Positions 18,327-27,688 of a DNA stretch of 52,927 nucleotides are shown piece by piece (positions within the stretch are counted from its first letter, which is position 1; every line of letters begins with the position of its first letter). The translations under genes were made by a program, and so were the position numbers. Below the pieces are notes generated by a model. It did no database searches, was not told the DNA's origin, and worked only from the letters and a program-made list of their open reading frames with translations. Source of the stretch: Dehalococcoidia bacterium (GTDB lineage Bacteria; Chloroflexota; Dehalococcoidia; UBA2979); assembly GCA_009692705.1 (NCBI GenBank), contig SHYR01000006.1:1-52927 (forward strand), read 5' to 3'.

Positions 18327-19289
18327 CTAGCGCAGCCGGATGCGTGGATCGATGAAGCTGTAGGACATGTCCACCAGCGTATTCGCGGTGACGATCATCA
18401 GGGCGAACGTCACATTGATCGCCTGGATCACCGGGTAGTCGAGCGTGTTCGTCGCCTGCACCAGGTAATTCCCCATCCCCGGCAGCACGAAGATGATCTC
18501 GAACAGCGCGGTGCCGGCCACCAGGCCCGGCAGTCCCAGGCCAATGATGGTCACGATCGGGATCAGCGCGTTGCGGAGTGCGTGCTTCAGCACCACCGCG
18601 CGCTCCGTGAGGCCCTTCGAGCGCGCGGTGCGCACGTAGTCCTGCCTCAGTACCTCCAGCATCTGCCCCCGCATGATGCGCACCAGGCCGCCGGACGGCG
18701 TCAGCCCGATCAGCAGCGCCGGCAGCAGCATGATCTTGATGTGCGCGATCGGATCCTCCCACAGGTAGGCGAAGTGCAACGGGGGTGCCCACCTGAACCA
18801 TATTGATCCGAACACGATGATCATGATGGCCACCCAGAACGATGGCACGGAGGAACTCCCGACCGCATACATGCGCAGCGCGTAGTCCGGCCATCGGTTT
18901 TGCAGCAACGCAGCCGTGATCCCCATCGGGACGGCGATGAACACCGACGCCGTCAGCCCCACGAGGCCAAGCGTCAGCGATACCGGGAGCCGCTGCCGCA
19001 CCTCAAGCAAGATCGAGCGACCACTGCGCAGCGAGACCCCGATGTCCCCTGTCAGCATGCCGCCGACCCATCGCCCGTACTGCTCGACGACGCCCACCTT
19101 CAGCCCGTACTCCTCGCGCAGTTGCTCTTTGAGCGCGGGATCGCCCGAGCCGTACTCCGCCGTGAGCAGGTCCACGATGTCACCGTAGAAGAGCGGCACC
19201 ACCACCCGCAGCCCCGTGAACACGATCATGGTCACGATCCAGATCGTGACCGCACCCAGAACCACCCGCCGCAGGAGGTACTGTCCCAT
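18327..19289 (-). CDS. ABC transporter permease, DppB/OppB type
   Basis: MGQYLLRRVVLGAVTIWIVTMIVF, DYVRTARSKGLTERAVVLKHALRNALIPIVT, NTLVDMSYSFIDPRIRL. Confidence 0.92.
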   Translation of the reverse strand: MGQYLLRRVVLGAVTIWIVTMIVFTGLRVVVPLFYGDIVDLLTAEYGSGDPALKEQLREEYGLKVGVVEQYGRWVGGMLTGDIGVSLRSGRSILLEVRQRLPVSLTLGLVGLTASVFIAVPMGITAALLQNRWPDYALRMYAVGSSSVPSFWVAIMIIVFGSIWFRWAPPLHFAYLWEDPIAHIKIMLLPALLIGLTPSGGLVRIMRGQMLEVLRQDYVRTARSKGLTERAVVLKHALRNALIPIVTIIGLGLPGLVAGTALFEIIFVLPGMGNYLVQATNTLDYPVIQAINVTFALMIVTANTLVDMSYSFIDPRIRLR

Positions 19290-19504
19290 CGCACCTGCTC
19301 CCGGCCGCTCGCAGCCGGCACGGGGCCAGCTCGCGGATCACTCTACAGCAGCCTACAGCAGCACATGCCGCGCCGCGTGGATGCCGGTGGCGAATCTGCC
19401 GCGGTGCACGTACCGTTGGACGCTGATAACAGAGCGTTGGCGTACGTTGTAGCGTCCACGCATCGCCGCCGTCAACCTGGAACACCATCAACCGCGCAGT
19501 TGTG

Positions 19505-20401
19505 CTCGCGAAACGAGCGGCCGCGGCGTCGCCCGCACGATCGAGGTGCCGCTGCTGATCAGCGCGGACGGCGTCCACTCGACGGTGGCACGCGTGCTCG
19601 GCCGGCGCTCTTCGCGCGAGGTCGTGCGTGCGCTCGGCGCCGAGCTGCGCATGGCGCCCGCGATGCCCGGCATGGTGGAGCTGGTCGTCGATCGCGAGCT
19701 GCTGCCGGGTTGGTTCGCATGGTCGATCCCGCTCGGCCCGGACCGCGTGCGCGTCGGCGTCGGCACCACCGCCGACATCCCGCCCGCCCGGCTGCTGGCT
19801 GCCCTGCGCGGCCTCTTCGCGGCCCAGTTCGCGGCCGAGCCGGAGCCCGGCAGCTACTCAGCGGGCCTGATCCAGCTGTGGGCGCCCGGCAACGTCATCA
19901 ACGACGGCGTGATGCTGGTGGGCGACGCCGCTGGGCAGGTCAAGCCATCCACGGGCGGCGGCATCCACAGCGGGCTCGTCGGCGCGCACCACGCCGCCCG
20001 CCAGGCGGTGCACGCCCATGCGCGCGGCGCCTTCGACCGCGGGGCGCTGCGCGACTACGAGCGCCGCTGGCACGTGGAGCTCGGCAGCGAGTTCCGCAAC
20101 CTCAACAGCCTGCGCTCGATCTACGTGCGCCTCGGCCAGCGCCGGTTCAAGGCCCTGGTCGGCGCGTTCGGACACCCTGCGCTCGGCCGCATCATCGCGG
20201 AGCAGGGCGACATCGACTTCCCCTCGCACATGTTCGGGAGCCTGGTGCGGGCCGCGCCCTCACTGCTCGCGCTCGCGGGCGGGCGAGCGGGCGCTGCACC
20301 CGCTCCGGCGCGCCTTCGAGGGCGACCTGCCACGCGCCCGGATGGCCGCGGGGGGCCCCGGCGCCGTCCCGCCCGCGGGCGCCGGTTCCACCGGCGGCTA
20401 G
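19505..20401 (+). pseudogene. geranylgeranyl reductase family flavoprotein, 5'-truncated and frameshifted near 20281
   Basis: TIEVPLLISADGVHSTVARVLG...GNVINDGVMLVGDAAGQVKPSTGGGIHSGLVGA...; no FAD-binding GxGxxG N-terminus upstream; 3' end continues in another frame (GERALHPLRRAFEGDLPRARM). Confidence 0.65.
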
Positions 20402-20496
20402 CGGGCTGCCGTGCCATCTTCGTATGATGCTCAGCATGTCAGTATGATGGTCGCCACGGGGGGCCAGCGCGGGGGAGCTGAGGACGTAGCAGCGCC

Positions 20497-21183
20497 ATGG
20501 ACATCTTCTTGGACACGGCCGACCAGCAACAGGTGCGCCGCTGGATGGACTACGGCGTAGTCGACGGCGTCACCACCAACCCCACGATCATGCGCCGCAA
20601 CGGCGTGGGCGACATCGAACGCCACAGCCGCGAGCTCGCCCGCCTGATCGACCCCCGCCCGCTCAGCGTCGAGGTCACGACCAATGACCACGACGAGATG
20701 CTGCGCGAGGCGCGCGTGCTGGCGAAGCTTGCGTCGAACATCGTGGTCAAGATCCCCGTCATCAACGAGCAGGGGCTGCCCTCGCTCGCCGTCATCCGCC
20801 AGCTCAGCGAAGAGCGCGTGCGCGTGAACGTCACCGCCATCATGTCGTTCGGCCAGGTCATGCTCGCGGCGAAGGCGGGCGCCACCTACGTCAGCATCTT
20901 CGCCGGCCGTGTCGCCGACGAAGGCGGCGACGCAGCCGCCGTGATCCGCCGCTCCGCCGCCTGGCTCGCACGCTGGAACACGCCCGCGCGCATCATCGTC
21001 GGCAGCGTGCGCGAGCCGGCGAACGTGCAGGACGCCGCCGAGGCGGGCGCGCACATCATTACGATTCCGCCCGCGCTGCTCGAGAAGCTGATCGACCACC
21101 GCTACTCGCGCGATACCGTGCGCGGGTTCAACGAGGATGCCCGGGCGGCGCTCGCGGAATCGGCGCTCCGCGCCTCCACCTAG
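20497..21183 (+). CDS. transaldolase / fructose-6-phosphate aldolase family
   Basis: MDIFLDTADQQQVRRWMDYGVVDGVTTNPTIMRR, VVKIPVINEQGLPSLAVIRQL, SIFAGRVADEGGD. Confidence 0.9.
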   Translation: MDIFLDTADQQQVRRWMDYGVVDGVTTNPTIMRRNGVGDIERHSRELARLIDPRPLSVEVTTNDHDEMLREARVLAKLASNIVVKIPVINEQGLPSLAVIRQLSEERVRVNVTAIMSFGQVMLAAKAGATYVSIFAGRVADEGGDAAAVIRRSAAWLARWNTPARIIVGSVREPANVQDAAEAGAHIITIPPALLEKLIDHRYSRDTVRGFNEDARAALAESALRAST

Positions 21184-21206
21184 GGCGCGCGGCCGCGGGC
21201 GCATCG

Positions 21207-21934
21207 ATGCAGGCCGTGATCCTCGCCGGCGGGCTCTGCACCCGGCTGGGCCCGCTCACCACCGACCGGCCGAAGGCGCTAGTCGAGGTCTGCGGGCGGC
21301 CCTTCATCGACTACCAGCTGGCGCTGCTCGCGCGCTCCGGCGTGCGCTCGGTGGTGCTCTGCACCGGGCACCTCGGTGCGCTAATCGAGGCGCACGTTGG
21401 CGACGGCGCGGCGCACGGCCTCCGCGTCGCCTACTCGCGCGAGGGCGAGCAACTGCTCGGGATCCCGGGCGCGCTGCGCGCCGCCCTGCCGCTGCTGGGC
21501 GAGCGCTTCTTCGTCACCTACGGCGACGCCTACCTCGCACTCGACTACGGCACCGCGGCGCAGGCCTTCGAGCCGGGCACCGCGCTCGCGATGGTGGCGG
21601 TGACGCGCAACCGCGACCCTCACCATCGCAACGAGGTGCGCGTGGAGGCGAGGCTGGTCACCGCCTTCGACAAGCCGCACGCCGGCCCCGGCTTCCAGTT
21701 CCTGAACTACGGCGTCACCTTCATGCGCCGCGAGGCGCTGGCGCGGGTCCCCGCCGGTGGCGGATGGACGGAGCACAATCTCTACCGCAGCCTGATCGCC
21801 GAGCACTCGCTGCGCGCGTACGAAACCGACGCTCCCGTGCTGGAGATTGGACGGCCCAAGGGGCTCAGACGGTTCACGGGCTCGTGCGGCGAGGCGAGGT
21901 GGCGGCCCCGCCCGCCATCGGGGTGGAAGCATGA
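21207..21934 (+). CDS. sugar-phosphate nucleotidyltransferase (probable 1-nt deletion in G-run at 21860-21863)
   Basis: MQAVILAGGLCTRLGPLTTDRPKALVEVCGRPFIDYQL; adding one G at 21860-21863 gives EIGRPKGAQTVHGLVRRGEVAAPPAIGVEA* ending at 21934. Confidence 0.7.
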
Positions 21935-21994
21935 CGGTACGCGATCCCGGGCAATCGCCCGTGCCGGCCGCGAGCAGCTCGACGTGGCGAGCGG

Positions 21995-22697
21995 TCAATC
22001 GAGTAGGTCGAGCAGGTCGAGCAAGTCAGTCAGCCGCTCGATCACCGCGTCCGGCGGCGGCTCCACCGCGCCGTCATGCGCGGCGGCTCCGCGCCGCGGC
22101 AGCCAGACCGCCGCGAACCCGGCCGCCTGCGCGCCGGTGATGTCCGCCGACAGCGAGTCGCCCACGTGCAGCGCCGCCGCCGCCGGCACGCCGGCACGCC
22201 GGCCAGCGCGCTCGCACGATCGAAGATCGCGCGCTCCGGCTTGCGCGCTCCAATCTCCTCCGAGATCAGCACGTGGTCGACCAGCCGGTCGAGCGCGAAA
22301 CGCTCGACTTGGCGCGCTGCAACACCGCCGGCCCGTTGGTGACGATCGCCGTGCGGTGGCACCATCGCGCCCGCGCCAGCACCTCCAGCGCACCATCCAT
22401 GAGCGTGACGACTTCCAGCAGCCGGGAGTTGTAGGCGTCGCGGATCGCGCCGGCGTGGGTGTACTCGAAGCCAATGTCGAGTGCCGCGAACAGCGCCGGC
22501 AGCCGCCCGCCGACCACCGGGTCGACGCATAGCAGGCGGTCGCGCATGGCGCGCGTTGCCGCCGGGTCGCGCGGGCCCAGCAGCGCCGCGCGCTCGAGCG
22601 CGCAATCGAGCCGGGTGGGCGCGACGGCCTCAGTGTCGATCAGCGTGTCGTCAAGGTCGAAGCAGACCAGTCGCACGGTGCGGCGCAGGCGGCTCAC
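21995..22697 (-). pseudogene. HAD family hydrolase, frameshifted (1-nt loss ~22308 and 8-bp tandem duplication ~22183-22200)
   Basis: VRLVCFDLDDTLIDTEAV...TAIVTNGPAVLQRAK | VERFALDRLVDHVLISEEIGARKPERAIFDRASALAGVPA | AAALHVGDSLSADITGAQAAGFAAVWLPR; GTGA overlap with upstream SDR gene. Confidence 0.7.
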
Positions 22698-23494
22698 CGC
22701 TCGAAGCCGCCCGGCTGGCGCAGCACCGCGTTCCACGACGCGGCGTCGAAGCCGCCATCGAGGTGGATCGTCTGGCCCACGAGCATCGGCGCCTCGTCTG
22801 AGCACAGCCACGCCACGGCCGCCGCCACGTCTTGCGGCCGCACGTTGCGCCCGGCCGGCACGTGCGGCCGCACGCGCCCGGCGACCTCCGTCCGGTAAGC
22901 GTGCTCACCTTCCGAACCTTCCACCCAGCCTGCGGAAACAGCGTTGACGCGGATGCCGCGTGGTGCCAGCTCAACCGCGAGGTAGATCGTCAGCGAGGCG
23001 AGGGCGCCCTTGCTGACGCCGACGGCGGCGTAGTCGGGCATGTAATGGAATGCCCCCGGGGAGAGCAGGTTCACGATCGCCCCGCCGCCCCGCCGCTCCA
23101 TCATCGCCACTGCCTGCTGGCTGGCCTGCCACGGCCCGAAGAGATTGACGTCCATCGTCGCGCGCAGGTGCTTCGGGCGCTGCTCCAGCGCCGGGCGCGG
23201 ACGCTCCAGCCCGCGCGCGGCGTTGTTGACCAAGATGTCCAGACCGCCCGCAGCCTCGACACGCTGGAAGAGCGCCGACAACTGGTCCGCGTCGCCGACG
23301 TCGGCGCGCATCACCAGCGCTTCCACCCCCAGCGCGCGGCACTCGGCGGCTGTAGCCTCGGCGGCCTGCTCCGAGCGCGCGTAGTTCACGACCAGGTGCA
23401 CACCCTCGGCTGCCAGCCGCAGCGCGATCGCGCGCCCGATGCCGCGCGAGGCGCCGAGCACGACCGCGCGCTTGCCCCGCAGCGAGGGATACAT
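22694..23494 (-). CDS. SDR family oxidoreductase, FabL/FabG-like
   Basis: AVVLGASRGIGRAIALRLAAEG, LVVNYARSEQAAEATA, NLLSPGAFHYMPDYAAVGVSKGALASLTIYLAVELAPRGIRVNAVSAGWV. Confidence 0.85.
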   Translation of the reverse strand: MYPSLRGKRAVVLGASRGIGRAIALRLAAEGVHLVVNYARSEQAAEATAAECRALGVEALVMRADVGDADQLSALFQRVEAAGGLDILVNNAARGLERPRPALEQRPKHLRATMDVNLFGPWQASQQAVAMMERRGGGAIVNLLSPGAFHYMPDYAAVGVSKGALASLTIYLAVELAPRGIRVNAVSAGWVEGSEGEHAYRTEVAGRVRPHVPAGRNVRPQDVAAAVAWLCSDEAPMLVGQTIHLDGGFDAASWNAVLRQPGGFER

Positions 23495-23716
23495 GCACGC
23501 AGTATCCGCCGCGGCCCGCGCGGGACGCCAGCGGCTGGGGCGTGCAGGCGCTGGGCGTTCCCGCGCTCTCCCGGGGGCCCTCCGCCCAGGTGCATCTCTC
23601 AGATACGCTTGAGAGCGCCGAGCATCGCAGGGATTGACAGTCGCGCGCGCGCGTTCCCAAGAATCGAACGCAAGCATTCGATCGTGCGCCCGCGCGCCCG
23701 GGCCGGAGGCCAGCAG

Positions 23717-24552
23717 ATGGGGTTCACCCGCTCGCGTCGCTCGTTCGGTGCGCTGCTCGCGGTGCTCGGTGCGCTGGTGCTGCTCGCGATCGCCCTGCGC
23801 CCGGCAGCTGGGGCACGGCCTACGGCCAGACCGCCGGCACCGCGACCCCGACACCGACGCCAACCCCGACCGCCACGACCGTGAGCGGGACCACAGGCGG
23901 CACGGTCAAGATCGACAACGCCGGCACGGTCGGGCTCGGCGTGATGCTGCCCCCCCCCGGCTCCAGTGACACCGCCGTGATCGTGGCGTTCACGCCGGTG
24001 TCGTCCTCCACCATGACCGCGGCGGGCATCCAGGCGGCCGTGCTGCCGCCCGGGGTCCTGTCCCTGCCCACCAGCGGCGCCGCCGCCAGCTTCTTCCAGC
24101 TCGAGATGAAAAGCGCCACCTCCGGCCAGACGGTCACGCTCGGCCAGCTCCTCTCCATCAACATCACGGTCCCCCCGGACGTGCTGGCGCTGGCTGGCGG
24201 CAACGCCGGGAACGTCGGCCTGGAGCGCTACAACGCCACCACCGGCCTGTGGGAGGCGGTGACGTGCACGTCGACCAGCGCCACCGAGCTGAACTGCCTC
24301 ACGGATCACCTCTCGCTATGGGCGGTGGTGATCAAGACCGTCAAGCCGGGCCAGACTACCCCGAGCCAGCCCGCCGTGACCCCGGCGGCGCCGGCGCTGA
24401 TCAAGCCCAACCAGACCACCACGCCACCATCGGCGCCGGCGCCGCCCACCGGCTTGGAGCCAAGCACGGGCCAACGCTCGTCGCCATACGCGCTGCTCGC
24501 GCTGGTCAGCGCCGCTGTGCTGCTCGCCGCCGCCGGTGGCGTCGCGCTGTAG
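23717..24552 (+). CDS. hypothetical surface protein: signal sequence, TP-repeat linker, beta-rich domain, C-terminal TM (probable 1-nt deletion in G-run 23810-23813)
   Basis: MGFTRSRRSFGALLAVLGALVLLAIALRPAAG | GTAYGQTAGTATPTPTPTPTATTVSGTTGGTVKIDN...; ends SSPYALLALVSAAVLLAAAGGVAL. Confidence 0.55.
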
Positions 24553-24618
24553 CGCCTGCACCACAGGCACCTGCGCCTGCACCACCGCTAGCGCGAACCC
24601 GCGTAGACACGCAGACCG

Positions 24619-24647
24619 CACGGGAGTGGGCGATCGCCCCTCCCGTG
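24619..24647. terminator. putative terminator hairpin between convergent genes
   Basis: CACGGGAG-T-GGGCGATCGCCC-CTCCCGTG nested inverted repeat. Confidence 0.55.
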
Positions 24648-24679
24648 TCGCGCTCAGCGCCCCGGCGCGAAACAGCCGA

Positions 24680-24970
24680 CTAGTCGACGAGCCGCCTCAG
24701 CAGCGCCTTCAGCCGCGGTGCGCGGTCCAGCTCGGCGCGCAGGCGCGACAGTTCGCGCTCGTTGACGATCAGCGGGCGCCGCTCCAGCTCTCCGTCTTCG
24801 CTGCTGTAGGCGGCGAAGCGGATCGCAAGCTGCCCGCGGCGCTCGCCCTGCTCGTAGCTGAGCAACTGCAGCGCGGGCTCGTGCAGCCCGCCCTCGATCG
24901 TGGCTTCCTCGATCACGTGGCCGGAGCCCCATGGCAAGGCGAAGGCCCGCGGTACGCGTCGCTCAGGCAT
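24680..24970 (-). CDS. hypothetical protein, 96 aa
   Basis: MPERRVPRAFALPWGSGHVIEEATIEGGLHEPALQLLSYEQGERRGQLAIRFAAYS... Confidence 0.55.
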   Translation of the reverse strand: MPERRVPRAFALPWGSGHVIEEATIEGGLHEPALQLLSYEQGERRGQLAIRFAAYSSEDGELERRPLIVNERELSRLRAELDRAPRLKALLRRLVD

Positions 24971-24993
24971 CGGCAGCCCCCTGGTGCGTGGCG

Positions 24994-26277
24994 CTACTGG
25001 TCACCGGCAACGCGAGCGCAGGCGCGCGCCAGGCGCTCTGCCCCGGCCCGTAGGTCGTCCTTGGAGGTCCACGAGTAGGCGAGGCGGATGTGCTCGCCAT
25101 CATCCCGTCCGTCGGGGTAGAACGCGGCGCCAAGCGGAAACGCCACCGCCTCCTCGGCGCCCGCCTGCTGCAACTCCGCCGCGCGCAGCCCGTCGCGCAG
25201 CCGCACCCAGAGGAAGAAGCCGCCGTGCGGCCGCTGGAACGCCAGGTACGGCTCCGCGAGCTCCACCAGCGATCCGGCAATGATCTCCAGCTTCTCGCGG
25301 TAGAGCGCGCGCATGCGCTTGAGGTGCTCGTCGAGGCGTCCGCCCTGCAGGTACTGGTACAGCATGTGGTGCAGGAGCGGACTGTTCCCCATGTCGAAGC
25401 GCATCCGGGCGATCAGCTCGATCAGCTCGGGCCGCGCGTGCACCCAGCCGACGCGGATGCCGGTGGCGATCACCTTGGAGAAGCTGCCGACCGTGATCAC
25501 GCCGTACCCGCCGGCCAGCGCGGAGAGCGCGGGCGGCGGCGGCGCGTCGAAGTAGATATCGCCGTAGGCGTCGTCGTCCAGCACCAGCGCGCGGTGCGCG
25601 GCTGCGATCCGCAACAGCTCCTGGCGGCGCTCCAGCGAGAGGCAGACGCCCATCGGGTTGTGGAAGTTCGCGATCGTGTAGATCAACTTCACCGTGCGGT
25701 GCTCCGACGCGAGGCGCTGCATCGTCTGCTCCAGCGCGTCGGTGCGCATGCCGTGCTCGTCCATCGGCACCGAGACGATCTCCGCGCCGCGGCCGCGTAG
25801 CGTGCGCAGCGAGCCTGAGAACGTCGGCGCCTCCGAGATCACGACGTCGCCCGGCTCGAGCAGCGCCGCGCAGATCGTCTCAATCGCGCCCGCCGAGCCG
25901 TTGGTGAGCATGAAGTGGTCGGCTTGCACCGGCAGCCCGCGGTCACGCGTGTAGCGCTCCGCGAGCGCGGCGCGCAGCGGCACGTAGCCGATGGCGCCGC
26001 CATAGCGCAGCGGGCCGTCATCGGAGACGGCGAGCGCGCGGCGCATGGCGTCCAACAACTCCGCACGCGGCAGCGTGGCGGGGTCCGGGATGCCGCCGCC
26101 GAGCGAGATCGTCGGGATCGCAGACTCGGAGGGAGCGGAGAGGCCCCAGTCCGTGGCGGTGCCCAGCGGCATCGCGCGCACGCCGGGGTTGGCCAGCTCC
26201 TTGATGTCGCGCTCTGCCCACAGGCGGGCGATGTCGTCGAGGCCTCCCTCGCCGGCGGTGGCGCGCTGTGCGGTCAT
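24994..26277 (-). CDS. PLP-dependent aminotransferase (MocR/LysN-like class I/II fold)
   Basis: SLGGGIPDPATLP, LRYGGAIGYVPLRAALAERY, TVGSFSKVIATGIRVGWVHA. Confidence 0.9.
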   Translation of the reverse strand: MTAQRATAGEGGLDDIARLWAERDIKELANPGVRAMPLGTATDWGLSAPSESAIPTISLGGGIPDPATLPRAELLDAMRRALAVSDDGPLRYGGAIGYVPLRAALAERYTRDRGLPVQADHFMLTNGSAGAIETICAALLEPGDVVISEAPTFSGSLRTLRGRGAEIVSVPMDEHGMRTDALEQTMQRLASEHRTVKLIYTIANFHNPMGVCLSLERRQELLRIAAAHRALVLDDDAYGDIYFDAPPPPALSALAGGYGVITVGSFSKVIATGIRVGWVHARPELIELIARMRFDMGNSPLLHHMLYQYLQGGRLDEHLKRMRALYREKLEIIAGSLVELAEPYLAFQRPHGGFFLWVRLRDGLRAAELQQAGAEEAVAFPLGAAFYPDGRDDGEHIRLAYSWTSKDDLRAGAERLARACARVAGDQ

Positions 26278-26309
26278 CGGAGGCCCTTTCTGCGATCCTG
26301 CACGCGGTC

Positions 26310-27563
26310 CTAGGCTCCGCCGGTCCCCCCATCAACCGCGCGCTCGCCGCCATCGCTCGCGACCTCAGCGAGCGCCGCGCCGAGCAGCGCGATCGCCTCC
26401 TGCAGGCGCGCCACCGGGAGCGCCGAGTATACGAGTCGCAGGTTCCCCTCGCCGCCGCCGGCGGCGAAGTAGTTGCGGCCCGGCGTGACCGCGACCCCGC
26501 GCTGCGCGGCGGCGCGCGCCACCGCCACCGCGTCTAGGCCGTCGCGCAGGCGCAGCCAATGGAAGAACCCGCCGGCCGGCTTGCGGAACGTCAGGTACGG
26601 CTCGCACTGCTCCACGAGCGCCGCGGCCGCGGCGTCCCGCCGCTCGCGATAGAGGTCGCGCAGCATCGCGACGTGGCGCTCGTGCGCACCCGACTGCAGG
26701 TACGCCAGCACCATGCGATGCAGCAGCGGCGAGGAACCGTTGTCGAAGCGCATGTACACCAGGCGCTCGATCATCGCCGGCGAGGCCACCACCCAGCCGA
26801 CGCGCAGCCCAGTGGCGATGGTCTTCGAGAACGTGCCGATGCGCAGCATCCCCTGCCCACCGGCGACGCCGAAGAGCGAGGGCGGCGGGGGACCCTCGAG
26901 ATCGATGCCCGTGTAGGCGTCGTCCTCCACCACCAGCGCGCGATGGCGTGCGGCGATCCGCGCCAGCTCCTCGCGCCGGCGCAGCGGCAGCGTCGATCCG
27001 CTGGGGTTATCGTAGTTGGCGATGACGTAGATCAGCTTGGCCGGGGCGCCGCTCGCGCGTTGCCGCTCGAGCGCGGCGGCGAGCGGCGCCATCTGCAGCC
27101 CGTCGTCGTCCTGCGGCACCGCCACGAGGCGCGCGCCGCGGGCGCGGAACGTGCGCAGCGCGCCCGGGTACGTCGGCGCACCGACCACCACCACATCGCC
27201 GGGGGCCACGAAGGTGGCGGCGATGTTGTCGATCGCGTGCGCGCTGCCGGAGGTCAGCGTGATGTGCGCGGCGTCGAGCGCGAGGCCGGTCTCCTGCGCC
27301 TGGCGCGCGGCGATCCAGGCGCGCAGCGGCTCGTAGCCCTGCGCGCCGCCGTAGGTGAGCGCGCCGCCGGGATCGGCCTCCAGCACGCGCGTGGCCGCGG
27401 CGGCCAGCTCGCGCCACGGCAACGTCTCGCGGTCCGGCACGCCGGCGTTGAGGTCGTACGGCAGCGTCGAGAGCGCCGTCGGCGGCATCAGCTCGCGCAC
27501 CACGGGAGCCAGCAGCCGCTCGATCTCCGCCGCGGACCATTCGGGAACGGGTGGAGTGCTCAC
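26310..27563 (-). CDS. PLP-dependent aminotransferase, tandem paralog of previous gene
   Basis: LTYGGAQGYEPLRAWIAARQ, VIANYDNPSGSTLPLRRREELARIAARHRALVVEDDAY, RIGTFSKTIATGLRVGWVVA. Confidence 0.9.
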   Translation of the reverse strand: MSTPPVPEWSAAEIERLLAPVVRELMPPTALSTLPYDLNAGVPDRETLPWRELAAAATRVLEADPGGALTYGGAQGYEPLRAWIAARQAQETGLALDAAHITLTSGSAHAIDNIAATFVAPGDVVVVGAPTYPGALRTFRARGARLVAVPQDDDGLQMAPLAAALERQRASGAPAKLIYVIANYDNPSGSTLPLRRREELARIAARHRALVVEDDAYTGIDLEGPPPPSLFGVAGGQGMLRIGTFSKTIATGLRVGWVVASPAMIERLVYMRFDNGSSPLLHRMVLAYLQSGAHERHVAMLRDLYRERRDAAAAALVEQCEPYLTFRKPAGGFFHWLRLRDGLDAVAVARAAAQRGVAVTPGRNYFAAGGGEGNLRLVYSALPVARLQEAIALLGAALAEVASDGGERAVDGGTGGA

Positions 27564-27688
27564 GTGCGGCCCAGCGTACGAGCGCACTCGGCGCAGGCAC
27601 AACCGGGCACCGCGAGGGCGGCGGGCTCGACGCGATATGCGGTCTGCTACGATCCCGCCTCGCATCCGCCGCCTGCGAGGGGAGCCCC

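Noticed and set aside
21930-22140. ATGA-coupled third gene after the nucleotidyltransferase (MTVRDPGQSPVPAASSSTW...)
   Set aside because: Becomes Arg/Ala-rich and overlaps the convergent HAD gene; no recognisable domain.
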